Source: Burkholderiaceae bacterium
GTDB lineage: Bacteria > Pseudomonadota > Gammaproteobacteria > Burkholderiales > Burkholderiaceae_A
Direction: 5' to 3'
Assembly (NCBI GenBank): GCA_018402635.1
Contig: JAGYIP010000008.1
Coordinates: 470,829-534,828, forward strand
DNA: 64,000 bases
Below, piece by piece: positions 16,633 through 25,217 of the stretch; the stretch's first letter is position 1, and each line of letters begins with the position of its first letter. The position numbers and the translations under genes were made by a program. The notes beneath the pieces were generated by a model that saw only the letters and a list, made by a program, of their open reading frames with translations, had not been told where the DNA came from and did no database searches.

Positions 16633-18444
16633 ATGCAAGCGAAAACCATCGAAACCTTAAAGACGGATGTTCTTATTTTGGGCTCGGGCGGCGCAGGCCT
16701 CTTTGCAGCGCTGCATGCCCATCAGGCAGCGCCCGAGCTGTCCATTACGGTGGCTGTGAAGGGCTTGCTTGGAAAGTCAGGCTGCACCCGTATGGTTCAG
16801 GGCGGCTTTAACGTGGCCTTAGCCGAAGGTGATTCAGTGACACGTCACTTTATGGACACCATTGAGGGCGGCAAGTGGCTGCCCGACCAAGACCTTGCCT
16901 GGACACTCTGCGAAAAAGCAGTTGAACGCATTCATGAGCTAGAAAACGAACTGGGCTGTTTCTTCGACCGCAACCCCGACGGCACCATGCATCAGAAGGC
17001 CTTTGCGGGACAGAGCTTTGACCGCACGGTTCACAAGGGCGACCTGACAGGTATTGAAATTATTAGCCGTCTTGCCGAGCAGGTCTGGGCGCGTAATATT
17101 CAGCGCCTGGAAGAGCACCGCGCCATTGAACTCATCCCCGCAGACGACGGCTCTGGCCTAGCCGGTGTACTAATGATTGATGTGCGCACCGGCGCCTATC
17201 GACTCGTGCAGGCAAAGGCTGTTCTGCTTGCAACCGGCGGTGGGCCCACCATGTACAAATACCACACGCCCTCCGGCGATAAAAGCTGCGATGGACTTGC
17301 AATGGCACTGCGTGCAGGTCTTACGCTTCGAGACATGGAGATGGTTCAGTTCCACCCGACAGGTCTGCTTGCAGGAAGTCAGACGCGTATTACAGGAACC
17401 GTCATTGAAGAAGGCCTTCGCGGTGCGGGAGGCTGGTTGCTCAATGGCCAAGACGAGCGTTTTATGCAGCACTACGACGCAAAGCTCGAGCGCGCAACCC
17501 GCGATGTCGTCTCGCGTGCCATTTTTACCGAGATGCGTGAGGGCCGAGTGACCCCGCATGGTGGTGTCTACATAGCGATGTCGCACCTTGGCCCCGAGAA
17601 GGTGCGCAAACAGTTCAAAGGCATGGTTGAGCGTTGCGCGGACTGCGGCTTTGACCTTGCAGCAGGCAAAGTGGAAGTGGTCCCCACGGCCCACTACCTG
17701 ATGGGGGGTCTTATTTTTAAGGCCGACTGCAGTACCGAGATGCAGGGGCTTTTCGCGGCAGGCGAAGATACGGGCGGCGTGCATGGAGCCAATCGCCTGG
17801 GTGGCAATGGTGTCGCCAATTCCACAGTCTACGGCGGCATTGCGGGCGACGCCATGGCGCAGTTTGCCCGCCAGCAGCGGCATTTTAAAGAGCCCCTTTG
17901 GTCGTTGGTTGAAGAGTCCATCGATCATCACAACCGTCCCATTGGGCGCCAAGGCAGCGAGCAGCTCTCAAATATTCGCGAGTCACTTTACGACCTTATG
18001 TGGGAAGACGCAGGTATTCTGCGAAGCCGCCAAAGCCTAGGTCGAGCTGAGATTAAACTTAAAGAGCTTGCCGAGCAGCTCAATCACGTTGCCGTACCGG
18101 ATGCAGACCGAGCCTTTCTTATGGCCTGGCACGACCATTTGAACCTTGAGAATCTGGTGGCCATGAGCCAGGTAATTGTCACAGCCGCACAGGCCCGTGA
18201 AAACTCCCGCGGGGCCCACTACCGTGAGGACTTCCCCGATGCCGGCGATCTCATGGCATCCACCTACACCTGCGTTCAGCAGTCGTCTGCGGGTCGCTCG
18301 TCCGTTCAGGTCACCAACCGTCCGGTGCGTTTTAACCGTGTGAGCCCAGGAGAGACGCTTTTAGATCAAGACGAGAGTTTGCAAGGCCTTAAGGAAAACC
18401 TGGCTACCCCGTTGCAACACGACCATGCTACGGTGACCTCATGA
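16633..18444 (+). CDS. SdhA/FrdA-like flavoprotein with altered FAD and active-site residues
   Basis: A 603-residue FAD flavoprotein of the SdhA/FrdA/NadB family. The dinucleotide motif is GSGGAGLFAA (17-26). Residues kept from the dicarboxylate site: H241 (QFHPTG), R290 (catalytic Arg in ATRDVV), H354 (PTAHYLMGG) and R388 (HGANRLGGN). Differences: the SHTxxAQGG histidine that binds FAD covalently is absent (GCTRMVQGG), the usual Thr-Glu pair reads Glu-Glu (IEEG, 258-261), and the LVVFGR Arg is Gly (TVYGG). These mark it as a divergent paralogue, possibly with non-covalent FAD and a different substrate or direction. The stop overlaps tctA. Confidence 0.82.
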   Translation: MQAKTIETLKTDVLILGSGGAGLFAALHAHQAAPELSITVAVKGLLGKSGCTRMVQGGFNVALAEGDSVTRHFMDTIEGGKWLPDQDLAWTLCEKAVERIHELENELGCFFDRNPDGTMHQKAFAGQSFDRTVHKGDLTGIEIISRLAEQVWARNIQRLEEHRAIELIPADDGSGLAGVLMIDVRTGAYRLVQAKAVLLATGGGPTMYKYHTPSGDKSCDGLAMALRAGLTLRDMEMVQFHPTGLLAGSQTRITGTVIEEGLRGAGGWLLNGQDERFMQHYDAKLERATRDVVSRAIFTEMREGRVTPHGGVYIAMSHLGPEKVRKQFKGMVERCADCGFDLAAGKVEVVPTAHYLMGGLIFKADCSTEMQGLFAAGEDTGGVHGANRLGGNGVANSTVYGGIAGDAMAQFARQQRHFKEPLWSLVEESIDHHNRPIGRQGSEQLSNIRESLYDLMWEDAGILRSRQSLGRAEIKLKELAEQLNHVAVPDADRAFLMAWHDHLNLENLVAMSQVIVTAAQARENSRGAHYREDFPDAGDLMASTYTCVQQSSAGRSSVQVTNRPVRFNRVSPGETLLDQDESLQGLKENLATPLQHDHATVTS

Positions 18445-19934
18445 CCCTTGACGCCATTCTGGCCAGCATTGGCAACCTTGCGGCCATTGAGAATATCCTG
18501 GCGCTCATAGTGGGTCTTACCGTGGGTGTCATTGCCGGGGCCATTCCGGGAATGTCTGCCGCGATGGCGGTGGCCTTAACCCTGCCCTTCACATTTTCCT
18601 TAACACCTATAACGGGCATTTTGTTACTTCTTGGAGTCTACAAGGGCGGCATTTTTGGAGGCTCCATTCCTGCCATTTTAATTAAGACACCGGGCACACC
18701 TGCATCAAGCGCCACAGTGCTCGACGGCTACCCGTTGGCAGAGAAAGGTCAGGCAAGCAAGGCTTTAAGCATGGCCCTCTGGGCCTCGTGCACGGCCGAC
18801 TTTATTTCAAACCTTGCGCTCATTTTCTTCGCGGCATGGCTTGCCTCGTTTGCCTTAAAGTTTGGTCCCCCGGAATTTTTCACTCTTATCTTTTTCTCGC
18901 TCACCATCATTGCAGGCGTATCGGGAGACAGCCTAAGCAAAGGCTTAGTCTCGGCGATTCTAGGTTTGCTCTTTGCCACCATTGGCCTTGACCTGGTTTA
19001 CGGAACCGACCGTCTCACCTTCGGCAATCCCAACCTCATGAGTGGTTTGAACTTCATTCCCGTGCTTATTGGCCTTTTTGCCATCCCTGAAATTCTGGCC
19101 TTTGTGCTTAAGAAAGACATTTCGGTTGGACGAACACGAAGCCTTTCGGGGCAGGGTATTACCTTTGCCGAATACCGCAGATGCTTTAAGTCCATTTTCC
19201 GCGGAAGTGCAATTGGTGTGTTTCTTGGGGCAGTGCCAGGCATTGGCGCAGCACCCTCGGCTTTCCTGGCTTACAGCGAGGCACGTCGAACCTCACCGAA
19301 CAAGGCCAACTTTGGCAAAGGCGAGCTCGAGGGGGTGGCGGCAGCAGAGGCCGGCAACAATGGCGTCGCCGGTGCAACGCTTATTCCCTTGCTTGCCCTT
19401 GGTATTCCGGGCGATGTCATTACCGCCATTATTATTGGCGCCTTCATGATTCACGGGCTTACGCCAGGCCCCATCATGTTCTTTCAGAACACCGACATTA
19501 TTTACACCCTGTTTGCTGGGCTTTTATTAAGCTCCATTTTTCTTCTGTTTATTGGCGCAGGGGCCATCAAAATTTTTAAGTACATTGCCCACGTGCCCAA
19601 GACCATTCTTATGCCATCGGTCTTGGTGCTCTGTGTCTACGGGGGGTATGCCGTAAACAACTCGGTCTTTGATGTGGCCGTCATGTTTTTAATGGGGGGC
19701 CTTGGCTTTGCCATGTACAGGTTCAATGTGCCGCCTGCCCCGTTTGTTATTGCCTTTATTCTTGGGCCTCTTTTTGAGGATAACTTCCGTCAGGCCATGT
19801 TGATGTCGGGCGGAGATATGTCCATTCTTTTAAGAAGCCCCATTACCTGGTTTTTTTGGATTGCAACCATTCTTACGCTTTTGGCCCTCACCGGGGCCTG
19901 GGGTCGTATCGCCAGTCTTTTGCGTAAGGGTTAA
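18441..19934 (+). CDS. tctA: Tripartite tricarboxylate transporter large permease (TctA/SlcG type)
   Basis: A 497-residue polytopic permease with ~12 helices. Family hallmarks are GAIPGMSAAMAVALTLPFTF (residues ~33-52), GVYKGGIFGGSIPAIL, ATVLDGYP and a second GAVPGIGAAPSAFLAY block with EAGNNGVAGATLIPLLALG. Together with a periplasmic TctC receptor and small TctB subunit it imports carboxylates, and in Chromohalobacter a TTT system (SlcHFG) takes up sulfolactate. The partner genes tctC and tctB lie 6 kb away beyond the suy operon. ATGA overlap with the flavoprotein gene and a 3-base gap to the next gene put it inside the operon. Confidence 0.9.
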   Translation: MTLDAILASIGNLAAIENILALIVGLTVGVIAGAIPGMSAAMAVALTLPFTFSLTPITGILLLLGVYKGGIFGGSIPAILIKTPGTPASSATVLDGYPLAEKGQASKALSMALWASCTADFISNLALIFFAAWLASFALKFGPPEFFTLIFFSLTIIAGVSGDSLSKGLVSAILGLLFATIGLDLVYGTDRLTFGNPNLMSGLNFIPVLIGLFAIPEILAFVLKKDISVGRTRSLSGQGITFAEYRRCFKSIFRGSAIGVFLGAVPGIGAAPSAFLAYSEARRTSPNKANFGKGELEGVAAAEAGNNGVAGATLIPLLALGIPGDVITAIIIGAFMIHGLTPGPIMFFQNTDIIYTLFAGLLLSSIFLLFIGAGAIKIFKYIAHVPKTILMPSVLVLCVYGGYAVNNSVFDVAVMFLMGGLGFAMYRFNVPPAPFVIAFILGPLFEDNFRQAMLMSGGDMSILLRSPITWFFWIATILTLLALTGAWGRIASLLRKG

Positions 19935-19937
19935 GAC

Positions 19938-21569
19938 ATGTCAACACAAGTAACCGTGGCCCACGGTCTGGCTCGCCTTATTAAAGCCCAGGGTATAGAC
20001 ACCATTTTTTCCTTGTCGGGAAACCAGATCATGCCGGTCTACGATGGCTGCCTTGCCGAAGGCCTTGAGATTCTGCATTGTCGTCATGAGGGTGCTGCGG
20101 TTTTTATGGCCGATGGCTATTCGCAAATTGCAGGCCGACCGGGCATTGCGATGGTGACCGCGGGCTCAGGTTTTTTAAACAGCCTAGGCGCCTTGTTTGC
20201 GGCTCGACTTAATCAGTCCAACCTTATTCTTCTCACCGGAGACTCGGGTGTGGGCCAGGATGGCAAGGGCGCCTTCCAGGAATTAAACCAGTGCCTAAGT
20301 TCGGCGCCGGTCACCGCCTACTCGGTCCGACCAAAATCATCTGAGCAGCTTTTCGCAGCCCTTCATGAGGCATTTGAGTTCTATGCACAAGGCAACACCG
20401 GGCCTGTTCATATTGCCCTTGCAGCTGATGTCTTGGAACAGCCGCTTCAAGCCCATGCGCTTTCGTTGTTCTCCTCGGGTCTGGCGAAGACGGGTTATGA
20501 GACAGCCCTGCTAGCCAATGGGCGGCAGGCCCATGAGCAGACCCTGCTGGAGCAACTGGTTCAACGGCTTCAGGCTGCCACCTCGCCTGTTGTGCTTCTA
20601 GGGCCCTTTTTCAATCAGGCGCGTTACCCAGGACTAACAAACGTTCTTCAAAAAGCACTGGGTGTGGACTGCTTTTTTATGGAAAGCCCAAGGGGTATTG
20701 CAGACCCTCATTGGCCAGAGCTTGCCAAAAAGCTTGGGGAGGCAGACCTTGTTGTAGTGATTGGTAAGCCCGTTGATTTTTCGATGCAGTTTGGAACGTT
20801 TGACTCAACTCAACCCAATGGGCCGCAGTGGTTAATGGTGGATAACGACGCCCTTACCATCGAGCGCTTTCAGACAAACCTGCCTAAGCAGGCAGCCAAC
20901 ACACTTCGCATGGCGCCGCGTCGATGCATTGCCGGGTTACTCGAGAAAACCAAGCAGGCCTATGCACCCCAGGTTATTTCGAGCCAGGCGCTTAGTCCCG
21001 TTGACCCTCCCACAGGCTCAGCCCATGCCGAGTTTTTAAAGGCCATACAAAACGTAATTAATGGCCTGGCCGCAAGCCTGACGCTGGTGGTCGACGGAGG
21101 CGAGTTTGGCCAATGGGCCCAGGCAGGCTTGAGGGCCCACCGACGCATTATTAACGGGGTGTCGGGAACCATCGGTGGGGGGCTGTCCTACGGCATGGGC
21201 GCCTTGGCGGCAGACCCCGACAGCCATGTTCTGGTCATCATGGGCGATGGCACGGTGGGCTTTCATCTGGCTGAGTTTGAAACGGCAGCACGAGCGGGTC
21301 AGCGCATCGTAACCATTGTTGGCAACGACCGGCGTTGGAATGCGGAGTACCAAATTCAGATTCGTAAGTATGGTGAAGATCGAACCTTTGCCTGCGAACT
21401 CTCCGATGCCAACTATGCGCAGGCCTGCCTGGCACTTGGGGGATGGGGGGAGCGTGTGCAAACGCCAGCTGATTTAGAGTCGGCGCTGCGAAAGGCCTTT
21501 GCCTTCAACGGACCTTCCTGCATCGACCTTGCCATTGAGCCCGAGCCTTATAAGGCTGCAGCGAAGTAA
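19938..21569 (+). CDS. Thiamine-diphosphate-dependent enzyme (acetolactate synthase/decarboxylase superfamily), substrate unknown
   Basis: A 543-residue ThDP enzyme with the full Pyr-central-PP order. The N-terminal catalytic glutamate sits in CRHEGAAVFMADGY (~residue 50). The ThDP/Mg motif GDG-x~24-ND is GDGTVGFHLAEF ... VGNDRRWNAE near residues 435-465. It is not a recognisable Xsc: the Xsc blocks CAHEGSAGMMADGY and YNNGQWGAE are not matched beyond superfamily level. It is also far longer than ComD or ComE. Last in the slcC-comC-sdh-fum-tctA operon, it may decarboxylate sulfopyruvate or another 2-oxoacid made by SlcC/ComC (inference). Confidence 0.75.
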   Translation: MSTQVTVAHGLARLIKAQGIDTIFSLSGNQIMPVYDGCLAEGLEILHCRHEGAAVFMADGYSQIAGRPGIAMVTAGSGFLNSLGALFAARLNQSNLILLTGDSGVGQDGKGAFQELNQCLSSAPVTAYSVRPKSSEQLFAALHEAFEFYAQGNTGPVHIALAADVLEQPLQAHALSLFSSGLAKTGYETALLANGRQAHEQTLLEQLVQRLQAATSPVVLLGPFFNQARYPGLTNVLQKALGVDCFFMESPRGIADPHWPELAKKLGEADLVVVIGKPVDFSMQFGTFDSTQPNGPQWLMVDNDALTIERFQTNLPKQAANTLRMAPRRCIAGLLEKTKQAYAPQVISSQALSPVDPPTGSAHAEFLKAIQNVINGLAASLTLVVDGGEFGQWAQAGLRAHRRIINGVSGTIGGGLSYGMGALAADPDSHVLVIMGDGTVGFHLAEFETAARAGQRIVTIVGNDRRWNAEYQIQIRKYGEDRTFACELSDANYAQACLALGGWGERVQTPADLESALRKAFAFNGPSCIDLAIEPEPYKAAAK

Positions 21570-21618
21570 AAGAAGGCCCCGCTAGCCTACTTAATCCCAC
21601 CCAATCGACCCAGCAGTC

Positions 21619-22389
21619 TTACCCAATAATTTTGGGAACCAGGGCCAGTGCAGCTGCAATAAGCAGAATCCCAAAAATGGCTTTAAAGCCTTGTGGGGTG
21701 ATGGTTTTCTGCATACGGCTTCCAAGTCGAAGGCCAACATAGCAGATGGGAATTAGGGCAAGGCTGCGGCCAATGTTTTCGCCGGTAAGTAAAAGACCCG
21801 CAATGGAAAGCAGTACAGCCCTTGAGAAGACATTGGTGAAGATAATGGCTGCAATGGTTGCCCGTACCTGCTTAAACGATTCAAGCCTGTGGGTAAGGTA
21901 GACCACAAAAATGGGGCCACCCGTGCCATAGAGCGCTGAAAAAACACCACCAGAGACGCCCAATGGCGCACCCCACCACCTGCTAAAGGGTTTGGGATGG
22001 CCTGCGTTTCGTTGCACCAGCATGGAAATGCCATTGAACAATACAAAAACAGCCAAGACTGCAAGCAGAGGTTTTTCAGGTGCCTTAATAAGAAGTGTGA
22101 GTCCAATAACAAGCCCAATGGCGTTAAAGATCAACAGCCAAGAAAACTCCTTCTTGTCAATGTCACTGAAGTTTTTTGTTCCTAAGTAAAGCGCGCCGAA
22201 AAGGTCGAGAAAGACCACCTGGGCAACAACCTCTTGAATGGGAAGAATCTGAACAAGGCAGGCCACAAGCACAAGGGAGGAGCCGAACCCTGTTACACCC
22301 AAGACAATGTAGGCAATGAGACAGGCAAGCAGCGCATAGGCAAACTCGGCTGGGCTTAGGCCCAGTTGAAGGCTAGAGAGAAATTCCAT
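21619..22389 (-). CDS. TauE/SafE (TSUP) family sulfite/sulfonate exporter, SuyZ-like
   Basis: A 256-residue membrane protein with about eight helices and the TSUP repeats GVTGFGSSLVLVACLVQILP (~33-52) and GVSGGVFSALYGTGGPIFVV (~140-160). Family members in desulfonation clusters (TauZ, SuyZ, CuyZ) are thought to export sulfite. It is the last gene of suyA-suyB-gntR-IMPase-TSUP, and its ATG overlaps the IMPase stop (TAATG), implying coupling. Sulfite made by SuyAB is the obvious cargo, though specificity is not readable from sequence. Confidence 0.82.
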   Translation of the reverse strand: MEFLSSLQLGLSPAEFAYALLACLIAYIVLGVTGFGSSLVLVACLVQILPIQEVVAQVVFLDLFGALYLGTKNFSDIDKKEFSWLLIFNAIGLVIGLTLLIKAPEKPLLAVLAVFVLFNGISMLVQRNAGHPKPFSRWWGAPLGVSGGVFSALYGTGGPIFVVYLTHRLESFKQVRATIAAIIFTNVFSRAVLLSIAGLLLTGENIGRSLALIPICYVGLRLGSRMQKTITPQGFKAIFGILLIAAALALVPKIIG

Positions 22390-23225
22390 TACCTAACGGC
22401 TGCGTTGCTTACAAGGCCATCGAGAGCGCACAGGGCATCAAGGCATTGCTGACCTGCTGCTGCGGCAATGCGCCGAACGCCAGTGGAATTATTTCGATGA
22501 ATACGAAGAGTGCGGTCTTGGTACTGGCCCCCTGCTTCGCGCACCAGCAGTGAGCCTGCCACAACATCCCAGGGGTCGAGGTCAAACCCAGCAAAGGCAT
22601 CCATTCGGCCCGCAGCAAGCCAGGCAAGGTCAAGGGCCATTGCCCCTGAACGCCTTATCCCCCCAAAACTTCGAACAGCCCCAGGCAGCCATAACTGCAG
22701 TGCGTTGGCAATGGGGCTTGTCGGTTTGGGTGTTACCACGGCAAGAAGGCTTTCCATGGGCGGCCGGTCAATGGTCGCAGCAAGTGCACGCCCATTGAAC
22801 CAGGCGCCTTGACCCTTCACAGCCCAGAAGGACTCCTCGCGGCAGGGGTCAACAATAAGCCCAATAACAGGCTCCTGATTCGCATCAACCAGGGCAACCA
22901 CGCAGCAGAAATGGGCGATGCCACGAACAAAATTAGCTGTTCCATCAATAGGGTCCACCACCCAGGTTAGCGGAGCCGAGTCTTGGGCTGAACCCTGAGA
23001 AGTGGGAGCCGAACTAAGACCACCCTCTTCGCCAAGAAATTGCGCCTGTGGACACAGCTCAGACAACTCGTTTTTTAAAAAGGCTTCCACCTCGGCATCG
23101 GCTGTGCTTACCCAGTCGCCCTTTGCCTTTTCGTGGACTGCAAACTCACCTTGGTTAAACGTCTGCTTCGCGCGCGAGGCGGCCTCTTGAACAACCGCCA
23201 GTAGCCTGGGCAGATCGACGCTCAT
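22389..23225 (-). CDS. Inositol monophosphatase-family phosphatase in the suy operon
   Basis: A 278-residue Mg-dependent phosphatase of the IMPase/CysQ/SuhB superfamily. The metal residues are seen in FLGEEGG (~80), VVDPIDGTANFVRGI (~100) and DPWDVVAGSLLVREAGG (~215). The start at 23225 is chosen because its ATG overlaps the gntR stop (TAATG) and the family begins close to DLPRLLAVVQEAA. A phosphatase is not a known step of sulfolactate breakdown, so it may remove phosphate from a phosphorylated sulfonate, or hydrolyse PAP, or be an inositol-phosphate enzyme. Function is not assigned beyond family. Confidence 0.85.
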   Translation of the reverse strand: MSVDLPRLLAVVQEAASRAKQTFNQGEFAVHEKAKGDWVSTADAEVEAFLKNELSELCPQAQFLGEEGGLSSAPTSQGSAQDSAPLTWVVDPIDGTANFVRGIAHFCCVVALVDANQEPVIGLIVDPCREESFWAVKGQGAWFNGRALAATIDRPPMESLLAVVTPKPTSPIANALQLWLPGAVRSFGGIRRSGAMALDLAWLAAGRMDAFAGFDLDPWDVVAGSLLVREAGGQYQDRTLRIHRNNSTGVRRIAAAAGQQCLDALCALDGLVSNAAVR

Positions 23226-23962
23226 TAGGAGTTGAGTTCGCTGAAGTATTCGTGCTCCGAAGTATTGACGTACGAGACCCGCCACTCGATGGGGTCGTCT
23301 CGAAAGCCGTAGGCCACTCGACGAATCTGTAAAAGTGGGGAGTCTGACTCGATATCAAGTGGCCTGCTGTGCTCTTGCGAGGCCGAGCAGGCACGCAGGC
23401 GTTCACTGGCCCGAACAACGGTCTGGCCAAAGTCGGATTCGTAGAGCTGGTAGATCGAGCCGGGTCGTGCCTCAAACTGCCGAGCGTTCAGCCCCTCAAA
23501 GCGCATAGCGTCAACCACAATCTCATCGACAATAACCGGCTTTGATTCAATAAGAAGAAGGTTACGTATTTTAAAGACCCAGGACGAGACACCGACACCA
23601 AGACGTTGGGCAGCCTCATCGCCCGCCCGCCCGCGCTGGAAGCGCAGTAATTTGGTGGTTGGCCGAACCTTTTGCTGGCCCTGAGGAACAATATGAAAGT
23701 AGTAATACAGAAGGCGTTGGTTATCGTGCTGACTCACGAAGGTGCCCTTGCCTTGCTGCCGAATTAATAGACCCTCGGACACTAAAGAGTCAACGGCCTT
23801 ACGCAGGGTTCCAATTGAAACGCCATGCTCTTCAGACAATAGTTTTTCGGCAGGAAGCGAGGAGCCAGCCGGGTAGTGACCCGAGGCAAGTGCCTGAATC
23901 AGTCGATCTTTAACCACCCGGTAGGCGGGCAATCCTCTTGCAAAATCCAATTGCCCGCCCAC
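23225..23962 (-). CDS. GntR/HutC-family regulator, probable regulator of the suy genes
   Basis: A 245-residue regulator with an N-terminal winged helix (AYRVVKDRLIQALASGHYPAG, then SLPAEKLLSEEHGVSIGTLR shows the typical GntR helix-turn-helix, residues ~14-75) and a C-terminal UTRA effector domain (VFKIRNLLLIESKPVIVDEI, PLLQIRRVAYG, IEWRVSYVNT). Such proteins repress until a metabolite binds the UTRA pocket. It lies 34 bases after suyB in the same operon and is coupled to the IMPase gene. Candidate operators are the palindromes at 25644-25657 and 11668-11683. Confidence 0.88.
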   Translation of the reverse strand: MGGQLDFARGLPAYRVVKDRLIQALASGHYPAGSSLPAEKLLSEEHGVSIGTLRKAVDSLVSEGLLIRQQGKGTFVSQHDNQRLLYYYFHIVPQGQQKVRPTTKLLRFQRGRAGDEAAQRLGVGVSSWVFKIRNLLLIESKPVIVDEIVVDAMRFEGLNARQFEARPGSIYQLYESDFGQTVVRASERLRACSASQEHSRPLDIESDSPLLQIRRVAYGFRDDPIEWRVSYVNTSEHEYFSELNS

Positions 23963-23996
23963 GGTTCTAAGGCTTTTTTTGGCCTGCAGAGTCCGC

Positions 23997-25166
23997 CTAG
24001 GCCGACTCGTAAAGGCGAGTCATTACAAACTCGTTATGGCCAAGAAGCTCGGCCGCAGTGACCTGGCCATTGGCGGTTCGCAGCATGCTGTCAATAAGCT
24101 TGTCACCAGCCTGGTCAAGGTTCTCTTCGCGCCGTAAAAGCCCAGAGACATCGATATCGATATGCTCGGACATAAGGCGAACGGTTCTTGGGTTTGCGCA
24201 GATCTTGATAACGGGAAGAATGGGGTTGCCTATAACGTTGCCCTGGCCCGTGGGAAAGAAGTGCACAACATAGCCCGAGGCTGCGCAGAGTGTGACCATT
24301 TCGGCTGCAGCCGAGGACGAGTCCATAAACCAGAGGCCAGGGCCCGTGGGCGTTTCTGCCTTGTCAAGAACACCATCAACCATGCACTTTTTACCAATCT
24401 TTTGGATGTTGCCAAGTGCCTTTTCTTCAATGGTGGTGAGCCCGCCGGCAATATTGCCTTTGGTGGGCTGGCTGTCGGAAAGGTCGCTGGTTTTGTGACG
24501 ATTAATAACCTCTTGGTAGCGATCGAACATCGCCATAAACTCATCACGAATTTTAGGGGTACGGCAGCGCTCTGCAACCAGGTGTTCACCGCCCGTTAGC
24601 TCGGTGGTCTCGCCAAAGACAAGGGTTGAGCCAACTTCGTAAAGCTTATCAAAGGCATTGCCAACTGAAGGGTTCGAGCCACAGCCCGACGTGGTGTCTG
24701 ACTCACCGCATTTGGTGGAGACCCAGAGCTCGCTAAGGGCCGCCTCGACACGACGCTGACCGGAGGCGCGCTTAACAAGTTTGTAGGCTGCCTTACTTGC
24801 ATTATGAATGGTTGCCAGATCGCCATTGCCTTCAATCCAGAAGCCTTCGGCGGGCTTACCTGTTTTTGCAATGCCTTCGACCACACGGCCAGTCCATTGG
24901 GGCTCAATGCCTATAACGACGACACCTGACACATTGGGATTGCAGCCCGCACCAATGAGTGTGCGGAAGTGGAGTTCAAGGTCAGCACCAAATTGAAGCC
25001 GCCCATAGGGGTGACGAATGGCAATACAGCCCTTGATATTGTTGGCCACGGCCTCGGCAGCAGCATTTGAGAGGTCATCAAGAGGGAGAATGATGACGTG
25101 ATTACGCACACCCACGCGGTTGTTTTCGCGTCGGTAACCCATAAAGGTTGTTTTCTTAAGGTCCAT
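23997..25166 (-). CDS. suyB: (R)-sulfolactate sulfo-lyase, large subunit SuyB
   Basis: A 389-residue UxaA/altronate-dehydratase C-domain protein. Length and blocks match Suy[21 protein letters not shown] (split family motif), [70 protein letters not shown]. With SuyA it cleaves (R)-3-sulfolactate to pyruvate and sulfite in the cytoplasm, using an iron centre. Altronate dehydratases have ECGGSD..S and lack the CGESDTTSG form, which supports the sulfo-lyase. The gap to suyA is 51 bases. Sulfite is then available to the co-transcribed TSUP exporter and to SoeABC. Confidence 0.88.
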   Translation of the reverse strand: MDLKKTTFMGYRRENNRVGVRNHVIILPLDDLSNAAAEAVANNIKGCIAIRHPYGRLQFGADLELHFRTLIGAGCNPNVSGVVVIGIEPQWTGRVVEGIAKTGKPAEGFWIEGNGDLATIHNASKAAYKLVKRASGQRRVEAALSELWVSTKCGESDTTSGCGSNPSVGNAFDKLYEVGSTLVFGETTELTGGEHLVAERCRTPKIRDEFMAMFDRYQEVINRHKTSDLSDSQPTKGNIAGGLTTIEEKALGNIQKIGKKCMVDGVLDKAETPTGPGLWFMDSSSAAAEMVTLCAASGYVVHFFPTGQGNVIGNPILPVIKICANPRTVRLMSEHIDIDVSGLLRREENLDQAGDKLIDSMLRTANGQVTAAELLGHNEFVMTRLYESA

Positions 25167-25217
25167 AGCCTGTCCTAGTAAGAACGAAAAATAATGAATG
25201 AAGGAAAGAGTGGTGGC

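Noticed and set aside
13606..18444. The main TCA-cycle succinate dehydrogenase operon
   Set aside because: The order is not sdhCDAB, fumarase genes interrupt it, and the flavoprotein lacks the covalent-FAD histidine. It is still not excluded without the rest of the genome.
19938..21569. Xsc (sulfoacetaldehyde acetyltransferase)
   Set aside because: Length (543) and the active-site and PP-domain blocks differ from Xsc. Only superfamily-level similarity remains.
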